Source: CANJXF01 sp043775015
Lineage (GTDB): Bacteria; Verrucomicrobiota; Verrucomicrobiia; Limisphaerales; CANJXF01
Direction of reading: 5' to 3'
DNA: 37,506 nt
Assembly (NCBI GenBank): GCA_043775015.1
Contig: JAYVSV010000158.1
Coordinates: 1 to 37,506, forward strand
Both the position numbers and the translations under genes were made by a program. The notes under the pieces were generated by a model. That model searched no databases and was not told the origin of the DNA. It worked only from the letters and a program-made list of their open reading frames with translations. Within the stretch, counting starts at the first letter, position 1, and the number at the start of each line of letters is the position of its first letter. Below, piece after piece: positions 23,016-32,030 of the stretch.

Positions 23016-25241
23016 TTAGAGAGGACGGTCTTTGATGCCTAATTTCTTGCGCATTTCGGCATCGATTTTTTCCTGCCGTTTGCGTTCCATCTCGCGGATT
23101 TCGAATTCGCCCTGTTTCACACCGGACAACTTATCTTTTTCAGTCGCGGCAACCAGCGCGGCGGCTTCAGGGGTGGGCAAAACCGTGGGGCGCAACATGA
23201 CAATCAGTTCAACTTTATTATTCTGTGCCGAAGTGCTGCGGAAAGCCGCCCCTAGAATCGGGATGTCTTTCAAGAAAGGAACTCCGGATTTACTGTTATT
23301 TTTAGTAGTGCTGATAAACCCGCCCAGAATAATTGTTTCGCGATCGCGCACCGCCACCTTGGCTGCGGCAGATCGTTCGGTCGTGGTTGGAACCGGGTTG
23401 CCATCGATGATTTGATTTTCCCCGAGTTGCTGGATGTTTTGTTGAATATCCATCACCACCAGGCCATCGGGGTTGATTAACGGAAGAACGTCGAGCGTGA
23501 TGCCAACGCGTTTTTCCTGATAAACGGAATTTTGGCCACCGCCTACGCCTAAATAGCTGGAACTGCCCGTGATATAAGGAACCGTGTTACCGATGAACAG
23601 GGTCGCCGGCACCGCATGAGAAGTTTGAATGCGTGGACGAGAAAGTACATTCACCCGGCTGTCCGTGGCAATGGCTTCAAGCGCCACATCGAGATCATTT
23701 CCAAAGGTTCCAAAATAACTGAAACCGCTTGCCAAGTCTTGAACCTTGACGCGATCAGTTAAATTGCTTCCCGAAAGAAAACTCTTGGGATTCAAAAACG
23801 TCTGGCCATTATTGACGCCGCCAGCTCCGACAAAATTACCCGATCGTTTTGGCTGCTGTAGAAAGCTAACCCCGAAATTCTTTGAATCACTAATGGAAAC
23901 CTCCATGATAATGGCCTCGATCAACACTTGGGCGAGAACAACATCGAGCTGCGAGATGATGGTTTTGATCATGACCATGTCCTGATCATTGGCGAAGACG
24001 AGGAGCGAATTCGTGCGATCGTCAGCAATAATTTTCGCATTGCCAATCACCTGAAAATCACCCGCGCCCGAAGCGAGACGCCCGACAATATTTTGTAAAT
24101 TTCTTTGAAAATTATTGCGACCAGTCGTTCCTCCTGTGTTCAAACCCTGCCCTTGTTGCTGTTGCTGATTTTGACCGCCGAATGTGTTGAGTCCTCCTCC
24201 AACCCCACCTCCCGTTGCGCCAGGTTGATAACCGCCCGCAGTCACGCCTGCCCCACGCGAGCTGCGCCCAACCGAAACTCCGGGACCGCTCGCCGTCAGA
24301 CTGCCGAGCACCTGTTGAATGTCACTGGCCAAAGCGTATTTAATAGCAATGACCTCCGGCTTGACTTCCATCTCGGTGACTTTATCCAGGCTCTCGATGA
24401 CTTCGAGCATCCGTTTCATGTTTTCAGAGTAATCACGAATAATCAGCGTGTTACTGGTCGGAACTCCGATGATGCTCGCTGGAGTTTTTGCGAACGGGCT
24501 GATGGCCGCCTGCACTTCCTGGGCTTGGGCATATTTCAACCGCACGATGTGCGTCACATATTGACCTGCTTCTCGCAATTCACTGGGGGATCCATCAAAA
24601 AAACGTGCGCCAGCGGTGCCAGCCTGCGCTTCCACTACTACTTTCACGAACTTTTCGGCAATCGGGATCATCGTGATGCCGTTCATGCCCAGAATCGCTT
24701 CCAGCGCAGTGATGGCCTCAGCCTTGGTCAACGGGCTGTGCGTCTGCAAATCAATTTGTAAAGTCCCGGGCAACGTAGGCGCACGCAAAAGGGTGCGACC
24801 AATCAAATTGGCATATTGTTGCAAGATCTGCTCTACCGGCATTTTCTGAAAATTAAACACAATATCCGCCACTTCACCGGACACATTCGTGCTCAGGAGC
24901 GCTTTGGTGGAGAGGGCCGGAACATTCATCGCCGGCGGAGCAATCGGACTAGTGGACAATGCAGGCTCTGCCAGAGCGCTTCCAACGTTGGGTGCGGCGA
25001 TCCCGTTGGCGCCGGTTTTTGTCAGAACAGACGCCGTATTCGTGCCGGGCGGACGACTCGGTAATGTGTTCGTACTCGGTGCCAAAGCAGAAACAGCGTT
25101 CGTCGCAACGCCACGGGTCGGCACCGTTCGCCCCCGCGCAGGCAACGCCGGAATACTCGGCGGACCCGATGGAACGTTGGTTTGTGCCGGAGCCATTTGT
25201 GTGAACAGCAGAGTCGCAGTGAGTGTATAGATTAGTTTCAC
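23016..25241 (-). CDS. gspD: type II secretion system secretin
   Basis: 741 residues. A signal peptide (1-19) is followed by a low-complexity Pro/Ala/Thr/Asn-rich stretch (about 20-120). The N0 domain (about 125-210) and N1/N2 repeats (VTHIVRLKYAQAQEVQAAI, VKPEVIAIKYALASDIQQVL) follow, with a Gly/Gln-rich insert inside the last repeat (about 335-385). The secretin channel domain (about 440-705) includes VPFLKDIPILGAAFRST and VELIVMLRPTVLP. It forms the outer-membrane ring through which folded proteins or pili pass. The start is GTG at 25241, 15 bp after the gspM/pilO stop. A PilQ role is possible, since the upstream genes are PilM/N/O-like. Confidence 0.92.
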   Translation of the reverse strand: MKLIYTLTATLLFTQMAPAQTNVPSGPPSIPALPARGRTVPTRGVATNAVSALAPSTNTLPSRPPGTNTASVLTKTGANGIAAPNVGSALAEPALSTSPIAPPAMNVPALSTKALLSTNVSGEVADIVFNFQKMPVEQILQQYANLIGRTLLRAPTLPGTLQIDLQTHSPLTKAEAITALEAILGMNGITMIPIAEKFVKVVVEAQAGTAGARFFDGSPSELREAGQYVTHIVRLKYAQAQEVQAAISPFAKTPASIIGVPTSNTLIIRDYSENMKRMLEVIESLDKVTEMEVKPEVIAIKYALASDIQQVLGSLTASGPGVSVGRSSRGAGVTAGGYQPGATGGGVGGGLNTFGGQNQQQQQGQGLNTGGTTGRNNFQRNLQNIVGRLASGAGDFQVIGNAKIIADDRTNSLLVFANDQDMVMIKTIISQLDVVLAQVLIEAIIMEVSISDSKNFGVSFLQQPKRSGNFVGAGGVNNGQTFLNPKSFLSGSNLTDRVKVQDLASGFSYFGTFGNDLDVALEAIATDSRVNVLSRPRIQTSHAVPATLFIGNTVPYITGSSSYLGVGGGQNSVYQEKRVGITLDVLPLINPDGLVVMDIQQNIQQLGENQIIDGNPVPTTTERSAAAKVAVRDRETIILGGFISTTKNNSKSGVPFLKDIPILGAAFRSTSAQNNKVELIVMLRPTVLPTPEAAALVAATEKDKLSGVKQGEFEIREMERKRQEKIDAEMRKKLGIKDRPL

Positions 25242-25256
25242 AAATTTATTTTAGGT

Positions 25257-26033
25257 TCACGTTTTTTTGGTGCCCGGCGCCAGCGGCTTGGGAACGGGCG
25301 TTCCCGATGGAGCAGGCGTTACGGTTGGAGATGGTTTGACGGCGGGCGTTGTCTTCGTGACTGGAGCGGGTTTGACCCCTGGCGCCGTCGTTCCCGCTGG
25401 AGTTCGAGCAGCGGTCGCAGCCAAAGGTGGGGCGAGCGTCCCCGCGAGCCGCGACGCCGTCACAGCCTTCTTTTGATAGTTTGCGCTCAGAGTGATCGTC
25501 CCCTGGAGCCGATAGCGGTTTTGATCAGCCGGTTTCAAATTCAAATCGCGCACGCGAATCATTGAGCCACCCGAACCAATCTTCAGGAGAAATGCCACCA
25601 ATTCTTCTTCGCCCGTGTTCACGCTCAGCTTGATCGATTGCTCTTCAAAAAACTCGTTGGTGTTCTGTAGATTGCTCGAACGACTGATCGGAGAATAACT
25701 GTTCACCATGATTTTGCTGGCCTGCACCTGGCTTTGCACGGTCCGCAACAACTGGATTTCTTGTTCGTCAGAAATAATATTCTGAGCATCTTCACCTTCG
25801 AGCACCTTTAGCTTCGACTTGAAGCCGGTCGGCCCTTCCACTTTCGCAATGGTTTCGTTGTTGCGTTTGAGGTTGCCTTGATTCTTCACCAACTCGGCTT
25901 GCACACGATTCCAATCAGAGAAGCGCGGCCAAACGAAGACCACGTTCAGCACCAAAAAAATAACCACGAGAATGCCGACCACCAGGCGGCGTTCCTGCGG
26001 GCGCAAATTTAATTTGTCAAAATACGAAGTCAT
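25257..26033 (-). CDS. GspM/PilO-like inner-membrane assembly protein
   Basis: 258 residues. A short cytoplasmic N-terminus (MTSYFDKLNLRPQERR) precedes a membrane helix (about 17-36), a coiled coil (about 40-75), a ferredoxin-like periplasmic domain (about 85-190) and a Pro/Ala/Thr-rich tail (about 200-258). This is the PilO/GspM plan, the partner of PilN/GspL in the inner-membrane platform. The ATG at 26033 overlaps the gspL stop by 4 nt (ATGA). The long Pro/Thr tail is unusual for PilO and may span the periplasm or bind peptidoglycan. Confidence 0.8.
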   Translation of the reverse strand: MTSYFDKLNLRPQERRLVVGILVVIFLVLNVVFVWPRFSDWNRVQAELVKNQGNLKRNNETIAKVEGPTGFKSKLKVLEGEDAQNIISDEQEIQLLRTVQSQVQASKIMVNSYSPISRSSNLQNTNEFFEEQSIKLSVNTGEEELVAFLLKIGSGGSMIRVRDLNLKPADQNRYRLQGTITLSANYQKKAVTASRLAGTLAPPLAATAARTPAGTTAPGVKPAPVTKTTPAVKPSPTVTPAPSGTPVPKPLAPGTKKT

Positions 26034-27412
26034 TTCTCGTTTTCTCCGCTCTTGAGTTTGCAGGAGAACTTCCACTGGACGACCGATCCTGAAATTCTGC
26101 TTCCTCCAGAATTTACTTCGCTGAACAACAAATCGCCGTTCATTTTCGCCCGGCTCAACGCTTGATTAAAATCGGTCACATCGATTTCATGCTCTTGTGG
26201 AACGGTGCCGAGAATCGTGAATGTTTTTCCGCGCTCAAAAATAATTTCGTCGATGGAAATTTCTGGAGGCAATAAATCGGCCACAGCCTTCCAGCAATCC
26301 AGTGCGGCAAACTGCAAATTCTTGCGGTCTTCCAAGACGCGGATACGCGCCTCCATTTTCAACGCATTGGTGTAACTCTGGCTCATTCCCTTCACCTCGC
26401 TTTGCAGGCGCGAATGTTGAAAATTCAACACCTGCAACGCTCCGAAATAAATTGTGATCCCGATCAAATACAAAACCACCACCGCGAGCAACCCACGCAT
26501 CCAAAGCCGGTCAACGTATTGTTGCCGGTAACGAACGGCATATTCGGAAGGTAAAAGATTCGGCAAACCGTTGGCGTAGACCGCGCGTTTCGCCGTCATC
26601 GCCGCAATCTGCGCTTTGGGTGCGAGCGGAATGACCTGCACCTGGCTACCGGCGACCGGAGTGAGAATTGGTTCCCAAACGGTGGCGGTGCTTGCATCAG
26701 AAACAAGATGCCAGCGGGGAGGAGAAGTTAACCACGCCTCCAGTTCGCCGGTCCAAGCCACTTGCGAAATCTGTTCCTTAACCAACGCACCCAAATCCTG
26801 CCCAACTCCGGGCGAATACAACGTGAGGTTTTGCAGAAGCCCGCCATACCACCACGCAATCAGATACGGCGACGCCGCGGTTGCACCCGGAAAAATCCAC
26901 AATCCGTCTTCTTTAACTTCGGTCGCGAGCAGTTGATCCAGCAGCGGCAACTCCAACCGATCCGCTAAAAATTTCTGGCCTTCAAGCTGGCCGAGAAACT
27001 GTTCAACCGCATCACGTGGCACAATGATCACGATCACCGTCTGCAACAGGTCGGACGCACGTTTGGCCACCAATTCCATGCTCCAGACGATTTGCGCAAC
27101 CGGCATCGGTGAAATTTTTTCCAACTGCAATTCAACCATCGACTTAATTTCAGCGAGGTCGCTTCCGGGAAGTTGCAGAACGCGCAGGAAAACTTTATCC
27201 GCCGAAAGCCAGGCGATGTTCAGCTTGGGTTGCCACATCGAACTCCAGCTTTTCGCAACGACGTTTTCCGGAGGAGTCTCCGTGGATGAAAGCAATTGAT
27301 CTCGCGTGGTGGAAAACTTTCCGTCGCCGGCAGAAAACTGCCAAAGATGTCGTGAGCTGACATCGAGGACGTTTGCGGAATGCCACCGGGACTTCTTTAG
27401 CTTTTCACCCAT
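26030..27412 (-). CDS. GspL-like protein (PilM-PilN fusion)
   Basis: 460 residues. The cytoplasmic part (about 1-290) looks like the actin-like ATPase fold of PilM/GspL. A membrane helix (about 303-327, LLAVVVLYLIGITIYFGAL) is followed by a coiled coil and a PilN-like periplasmic domain (about 370-455; PEISIDEIIFERGKTFTILG). It would link the GspE ATPase to the periplasmic platform. The start is ATG; the gene overlaps the end of gspE by 16 bp and its stop overlaps pilO by 4 nt. Residue-level conservation is low, so the call rests on architecture and context. Confidence 0.78.
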   Translation of the reverse strand: MGEKLKKSRWHSANVLDVSSRHLWQFSAGDGKFSTTRDQLLSSTETPPENVVAKSWSSMWQPKLNIAWLSADKVFLRVLQLPGSDLAEIKSMVELQLEKISPMPVAQIVWSMELVAKRASDLLQTVIVIIVPRDAVEQFLGQLEGQKFLADRLELPLLDQLLATEVKEDGLWIFPGATAASPYLIAWWYGGLLQNLTLYSPGVGQDLGALVKEQISQVAWTGELEAWLTSPPRWHLVSDASTATVWEPILTPVAGSQVQVIPLAPKAQIAAMTAKRAVYANGLPNLLPSEYAVRYRQQYVDRLWMRGLLAVVVLYLIGITIYFGALQVLNFQHSRLQSEVKGMSQSYTNALKMEARIRVLEDRKNLQFAALDCWKAVADLLPPEISIDEIIFERGKTFTILGTVPQEHEIDVTDFNQALSRAKMNGDLLFSEVNSGGSRISGSVVQWKFSCKLKSGENEK

Positions 27413-29148
27413 ACTTCAGTCCTGCTGTCGTCCACGAGTGACTTCATGTGTTCTTCGGTTTGGGTCACGCGCAGCACCTCTTCAATGGTGGTCAATCCCG
27501 CTCTCACCTTGTTCCAACCGTCGGTGCGAAGCGTGCGCATCCCCTGCTCGATCGCGTGCTGCGCAATCGTGGAAGCTGGAGCGCGATTCATGACGAGAGG
27601 TCGAATCGCTTCATTTAAAATCAATAATTCATAAATACCCATTCGCCCCTGGTAACCCAATTGGCGGCAAAGTTCGCAACCGGCACCGCGCCAGAATTTC
27701 GCGGTTTCAATCTCATTCGCAGGGAAACCAATTTTGCGGAGAAAATCGCGCTCTACTTTTTGCTCCACTTTGCAATGCGGACAGATCGTCCGAACCAGGC
27801 GTTGCGCCAGGATGGCTTCGACAGAGGAAGCTACAAGAAACGGCTCGATGCCCATGTCGATCAAACGCGTAAACGCGCTCGGCGCATCATTCGTGTGGAG
27901 CGTGCTGAAAACCAAATGCCCGGTGAGCGCGGCGCGAATCGCAATTTCCGCCGTTTCCAAATCACGAATTTCCCCGACCATGATGACATTCGGGTCCTGA
28001 CGCAAAATATGGCGCAAACCCATCGCGAAGGTCAGCCCGATGTCCGAGCGCACCGCGATCTGGTTGATCCCTTTGAGTTCGTATTCGACTGGTTCTTCAA
28101 TCGTGATAATTCGCTTTGTCACCGAATTGATCGTGCTCAAAAAGGAATAGAGCGAAGTGGATTTGCCGGAACCGGTCGGGCCGGTCACGAGCATGATGCC
28201 GTGCGGCTTGATGATGATTTCGCGAATGGCTGCTTCTTCCAACGGAGAGAATCCGAGTTTTTCCATGCTGAAGAAAATTTTGCCGCGCGTCAGCAAACGC
28301 AGCGAAACGCTTTCGCCATAAACCGTCGGAACAGTGGAAACGCGGATGTCGATTTCTTCGCCCTTGATTCGCACGTTGATGCGTCCGTCTTGCGGCAGAC
28401 GTTTTTCCGCGATGTTCATCCCGGACATGACTTTGATCCGCGAAATGAGCGACGCTTGATAACGCTTCAACTGCGGCGGCATCGGCGTTTGATGCAGGAT
28501 GCCGTCGATGCGGTAGCGAATCCGCAATTCGTCTTCCGCCGGTTCGAAATGAATATCCGTCGCACGATCCTTGAAAGCTTCCCAGATAATCTGATTCACG
28601 AACTTGATGACGCTGGCCTCTTGATCGCCTTCCGTGATTTCTTTGTCCTCGCCGACGAGCAATTCGAGCGGTTCGTCTTTCGACATTTCGTCGAGCGTTT
28701 CCGCGCCGACGCCGTAATATTTTTTCAGCGATTTTTCGATTTCCGCTTTGGGAGCGAGCGCAAATTGCACCGGCCCGCGCGCATCGAATTGGACGGCGCT
28801 CAACATCGCGGCATCAAACGGATTGCTCACGGCGGCGAGCAACGTCCCATTTTCAAATTTCGCAGGCAGAACCGAATATTGGAAAGCGACCTTCGTGGAA
28901 ATTTTATTTCGCGCCTCGGACTGCGGATCCATTTTCGCCAAGTCGAGAAAAGACCAGCCCAACGCTTTGGCAAGACCCTGGAGAAAAACTTCTTCGGAAA
29001 GACCGCGCTCCCGGCAAATGAAATTGAGCAGGGATTCCTGCGACCCGCTGTCCAAGGCGACACGCCAAGCCTTGTTGCACTCCTCAAATTGCGAGGGAGT
29101 CGCCAACTCAGATTCAGCCAACAGGTTTTTGATGGATACAAGTGCCAT
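27397..29148 (-). CDS. gspE: type II secretion/type IV pilus assembly ATPase
   Basis: 583 residues. An N-terminal GspE/MshE-N domain (about 1-150) precedes the hexameric ATPase core: GPTGSGKST with Lys329, an Asp/Glu-box region EEPVEYELKGINQ, Walker B VGEIRDLETAEIA, and the His box VFSTLHTNDAPSA. A four-Cys zinc site (CPHC...CELC) lies near the C-terminus. It powers pseudopilus or pilus polymerisation from the cytoplasm. The start is ATG. It is the first gene of the gspE-gspL-pilO-gspD-GT9 run. No gspF or pilin gene lies in the window, so these must be elsewhere. Confidence 0.95.
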   Translation of the reverse strand: MALVSIKNLLAESELATPSQFEECNKAWRVALDSGSQESLLNFICRERGLSEEVFLQGLAKALGWSFLDLAKMDPQSEARNKISTKVAFQYSVLPAKFENGTLLAAVSNPFDAAMLSAVQFDARGPVQFALAPKAEIEKSLKKYYGVGAETLDEMSKDEPLELLVGEDKEITEGDQEASVIKFVNQIIWEAFKDRATDIHFEPAEDELRIRYRIDGILHQTPMPPQLKRYQASLISRIKVMSGMNIAEKRLPQDGRINVRIKGEEIDIRVSTVPTVYGESVSLRLLTRGKIFFSMEKLGFSPLEEAAIREIIIKPHGIMLVTGPTGSGKSTSLYSFLSTINSVTKRIITIEEPVEYELKGINQIAVRSDIGLTFAMGLRHILRQDPNVIMVGEIRDLETAEIAIRAALTGHLVFSTLHTNDAPSAFTRLIDMGIEPFLVASSVEAILAQRLVRTICPHCKVEQKVERDFLRKIGFPANEIETAKFWRGAGCELCRQLGYQGRMGIYELLILNEAIRPLVMNRAPASTIAQHAIEQGMRTLRTDGWNKVRAGLTTIEEVLRVTQTEEHMKSLVDDSRTEVWVKS

Positions 29149-29177
29149 TTAAGTTATTTCACCAAGAGAAACACGGG

Positions 29178-29206
29178 AACATAGGAAAAGTTGCGCTCTG
29201 GGTCAA
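29178..29206 (-). promoter_or_regulatory. sigma70-like promoter of the gspE operon
   Basis: On the minus strand TTGACC (29206-29201) and TATGTT (29183-29178) lie 17 bp apart, 5/6 and 4/6 matches. The predicted start is about 20-25 bases before the gspE ATG. The remaining bases up to 29363 show no convincing gene. Confidence 0.45.
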
Positions 29207-29363
29207 AGAAATTGAGCCGCTAAGATTCAGCGCTTTCGTTAAAAGTAGAACTTTCTTTTTCGTCCCAAAGCCCGCCTTTAGTTCTTCCGCCATAAATAAA
29301 AAACTTTGCAACTCAAAGAAGTTTGAACTCCGTGCTGCCGACGGAATGTGGCAGATCCAACGC

Positions 29364-31640
29364 TTACTTCTTCACTTTTCCCGCTGCTCCTTGGAGTCGC
29401 GCAATCCGGTTGCACGCCGCCCCATTGTAGTTCGTAAAATGCCCGGCCACTAAAATTTTCCCGTCCTTCTGCAAAGCAAGCGTTCGCACGACGTGATCGA
29501 ATCCGGTTCCTGAATCGAAACTTGCATCAACACTTCCATTGAAATTTAAACGGGCGATGTGATTGAGTGGTGTGTCGTTAAAATATTTAAAAACGCCGCC
29601 CAACAAAATTTTCTGATCGGCTTGAATCACGATGCTGCGGATTCCGCTGTCCGGTCCGGCGCCGGGAGTGAACGTGGCGTCCAGGCTTCCATCAGACTCC
29701 AGCCGGGCCACGCGATTTCTCGGACGCCCATTGAATTCCGTGAAGTCACCCCCAATCACGATGCGTCCATCTTTTTGCACAGCGATCGCGTAAACCCATT
29801 TGTTGGCGCCAGTGCCTGTATCGAACTCCTGGTCAAGCTGGCCGTCGGAATTAAGACGTGCAATGCGATGACGTTTCACGGCCCCAACCGTCGTGAAGTC
29901 GCCACCAATGAGAATTTTATCATCCGACTGAATTGTGACCGGCCAGATCACGCCATTCGCGTCGGCCTTGAACCTCTCATCGAGACTTCCATCGGCTTTC
30001 AAACGGGCGATGTGATTCTTCTTCACGCCCTCAATCATCTGAAAGTCTCCCGCAATCAGAATCCTGCCATCCGGCTGAAGCGAAATGGTGCGGATCGTCC
30101 CGGCGGTATCGGTCGTCCTGCGAAACTCGGGATCAAACGAACCGTCTGAAGCAAGACGCGCCACACCTTTACAAACTTGGCCACTGACGTCGGTGAAGTC
30201 GCCGCCGAGCAAAATTTTCCCGTCATTCTGCGCGGCGACGGAATAGACAATGTTGTTCAGCGCAGCGGCAAAATCTTTATCGAATGTCCCATCCGCATTT
30301 AAACGGGCAATGCGTTTGCATTCGACGCCATCAACATTTTCAAACCCGCCGCCGAGAACAATTTTACCGTCGGGTTGCACCGCCACCGAACGAATGAAAT
30401 TGTCGATGGTTGCTTTGGTCTGAAAGGTGGGATCCATCGCCGCCGACCCGTCGGGTATTGAAGTGATTGGCGGTACCGCACCGCTGAAAACGAGTTTTGC
30501 GATGATTCCATAGACTACGATCAACGCGACAATGCCACCTGCCCACATCACAACCTTCTGCGTCGGAATTTTGGCCGACTCCGGAATGGTCAGAGGCATT
30601 TCCACGGTTTTTTCCGGAGCGGCGACTTGAACGGGGACCAACAAGGGCAACGGCACCACGGTCAAACCCCTCCGCGTCTTTGGTTCGGGCGCAGTTCGTT
30701 CCCCGGAAAAAGGAGCCGCGATCGCCGTGACACGAATGGGCGCTGCGACAGAATTGAAACCAATCCAGTCGGCCACGGCTGTGGCGCTGGGCGGTCGTTG
30801 CGCTGGATCTTTGGCGAGGCAAGCCATGATCATCGCAGCGACGTGCGGGGGAACTTCGTTGGCTAATTTCAATTTTCCAAGTCGAATGGAAAGGGGTTCA
30901 ACAAAACTATTCTGCACCTGTTCGGGAATATCGCCGGTGTTAAAAGGGGTGGTGCCGGTGAGCAGATCATAAAGCGTCGCACCCAAAGCGTAAATATCGT
31001 CCGCCACCGTCGCGGGATGGCCGGCCATTTGTTGTGGGCTCATGTGGGTGATCGTCCCGCTGGCGGCATGACGTTTGTAGTAGGCTTGCAAGGGATCGCT
31101 CCTGGCAGCGGCGATGCCGAAATCGGCGAGTTTCAAACGGCCTTTCGCATCGAGCATCATGTTGCTCGGCTTGAGATCGCGATGAATCACATTTTCGCCG
31201 TGCGCATATTCAAGCGCTTCGCAAAGTTGTTTGATCAGCGGCTTGAGAAAATTCCAGGTGAAGACCTCGTCCGGCTGTTGCGCACGCAAGGAATGAAGGT
31301 TCGACCCGTCCACATGCTCCATCGAGATGAACGCAACCTCGTCCGGTGCCTCGTAAAAATCGTAAATGCGGACGATGTTCGAATGCGTCAGTTTTAAACT
31401 GCGGGCCGTTTCCCGGCGCAAGTCATCCAGAACCAGCGGATTGGATTGAAGTTGAACGAATTTGAGCGCGACCAATTGACCCAGTCGTTCATCGCGCGCG
31501 AGCCAGACCATGCCCATCCCGCCCTGCCCTAAACTTTGCACCAGCGAATAGCGCCCACCGCCCACGAGAAACCCTTCGCTCAATTCAATGAACGATTCCG
31601 TTTCCGGCGCGTTGGATTCGGGAGTAGTGTCGGTGGACAT
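29364..31640 (-). CDS. Ser/Thr protein kinase with delta-60 propeller ectodomain
   Basis: 758 residues. A Hanks-type kinase domain (about 30-290) has the Gly-rich loop LGQGGMGMVW, VALKF lysine, HRDLKPSN with Asp155, DFG, and SGTITHMSPQQ activation segment. A Pro-rich linker leads to one membrane helix (about 364-386). Outside are about seven delta-60-type repeats (TIGR02608), each like VQPDGKIVLGGGF...IARLNADGTFDKDF, which should close into a beta propeller. PASTA domains are the usual ectodomain for such kinases; a propeller sensor is less common. The ligand is unknown. The ATG at 31640 is preferred to a TTG at 31664. It is divergent from iscX. Confidence 0.92.
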   Translation of the reverse strand: MSTDTTPESNAPETESFIELSEGFLVGGGRYSLVQSLGQGGMGMVWLARDERLGQLVALKFVQLQSNPLVLDDLRRETARSLKLTHSNIVRIYDFYEAPDEVAFISMEHVDGSNLHSLRAQQPDEVFTWNFLKPLIKQLCEALEYAHGENVIHRDLKPSNMMLDAKGRLKLADFGIAAARSDPLQAYYKRHAASGTITHMSPQQMAGHPATVADDIYALGATLYDLLTGTTPFNTGDIPEQVQNSFVEPLSIRLGKLKLANEVPPHVAAMIMACLAKDPAQRPPSATAVADWIGFNSVAAPIRVTAIAAPFSGERTAPEPKTRRGLTVVPLPLLVPVQVAAPEKTVEMPLTIPESAKIPTQKVVMWAGGIVALIVVYGIIAKLVFSGAVPPITSIPDGSAAMDPTFQTKATIDNFIRSVAVQPDGKIVLGGGFENVDGVECKRIARLNADGTFDKDFAAALNNIVYSVAAQNDGKILLGGDFTDVSGQVCKGVARLASDGSFDPEFRRTTDTAGTIRTISLQPDGRILIAGDFQMIEGVKKNHIARLKADGSLDERFKADANGVIWPVTIQSDDKILIGGDFTTVGAVKRHRIARLNSDGQLDQEFDTGTGANKWVYAIAVQKDGRIVIGGDFTEFNGRPRNRVARLESDGSLDATFTPGAGPDSGIRSIVIQADQKILLGGVFKYFNDTPLNHIARLNFNGSVDASFDSGTGFDHVVRTLALQKDGKILVAGHFTNYNGAACNRIARLQGAAGKVKK

Positions 31641-31686
31641 TCGAGCGTTGCTCTGGATTTTCAATCAAGCACCAACGCGAAACAAG

Positions 31687-31722
31687 CATCTTTTGCAACC
31701 TTGCTGACATCTTTTGCTACCT
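31687..31722. promoter_or_regulatory. phased direct repeats between STPK and iscX
   Basis: CATCTTTTGCAACCT (31687-31701) and CATCTTTTGCTACCT (31708-31722) differ at one base in 15 and are offset by exactly 21 bp, two helical turns. They end 3 bp before the TTGACC box at 31726. This arrangement suits binding of a tandem activator or repressor. Confidence 0.45.
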
Positions 31723-31725
31723 GGC

Positions 31726-31754
31726 TTGACCACCCAAATCAAAGCCGTTACATG
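31726..31754 (+). promoter_or_regulatory. candidate iscX promoter
   Basis: TTGACC (31726-31731), 17 bases, then TACATG (31749-31754). The -35 box is good (5/6) and the -10 weak (3/6). A start about 7 bases on would leave almost no leader before the ATG at 31764. Confidence 0.3.
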
Positions 31755-31763
31755 TTCTCGGCC

Positions 31764-31964
31764 ATGAAACTGACTTGGAAAGATCACGAGGAAATTGCCT
31801 GGGCTATGCTCGACAAATTTCCCGATCAAGACCCGCTGAAACTGAGCTTCCCCAAGCTGCACGCCATGGTCCTCGCGCTGGAAGATTTCGGAGACAAGCC
31901 CGATGGCTCGAATGAGAAAATTTTAGAAAATATCCAGATGACCTGGTACGAGGAGAGGAAATAA
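31764..31964 (+). CDS. iscX: IscX-like Fe-S assembly regulator
   Basis: 66 residues, the same length as E. coli IscX, with the family pattern: TWKDHEEIAWAMLDKFPDQD, then KLHAMVLALEDFGDKPDGSN, then EKILENIQMTWYEE. IscX binds iron and IscS and tunes iron-sulfur cluster assembly. The ATG at 31764 is chosen by the family start; another in-frame ATG four codons upstream is possible. No iscS, iscU or other isc genes are adjacent, so it is an orphan here. It is followed 66 bp later by ridA on the same strand. Confidence 0.85.
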   Translation: MKLTWKDHEEIAWAMLDKFPDQDPLKLSFPKLHAMVLALEDFGDKPDGSNEKILENIQMTWYEERK

Positions 31965-31976
31965 TTTTCAGTCATG

Positions 31977-32009
31977 AGTTTTGAATTGTGAGTTCTGCAA
32001 TTCAAAACT
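31977..32009. repeat. 12-bp stem-loop between iscX and ridA
   Basis: AGTTTTGAATTG (31977-31988) pairs perfectly with CAATTCAAAACT (31998-32009) around a 9-nt loop. It could end the iscX transcript or form a hairpin in the ridA leader. It is AT-rich, with no clear T-run after it. Confidence 0.5.
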
Positions 32010-32030
32010 TAAAACCCCAAACTTAATACA

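Noticed and set aside
27661..29184. 507-codon open frame on the plus strand
   Set aside because: It lies fully opposite gspE, whose ATPase motifs are complete. The product is Arg/Phe/Asp-rich with no recognisable domain, a usual shadow of biased codon use.
29142..29453. 103-codon open frame on the plus strand upstream of gspE
   Set aside because: It runs across the gspE start, its promoter and the end of the kinase gene. The product shows no conserved pattern.
31536..31763. Longer upstream extension of the iscX frame
   Set aside because: It would overlap the start of the Ser/Thr kinase gene and the regulatory repeats, and IscX proteins begin at the 31764 Met.
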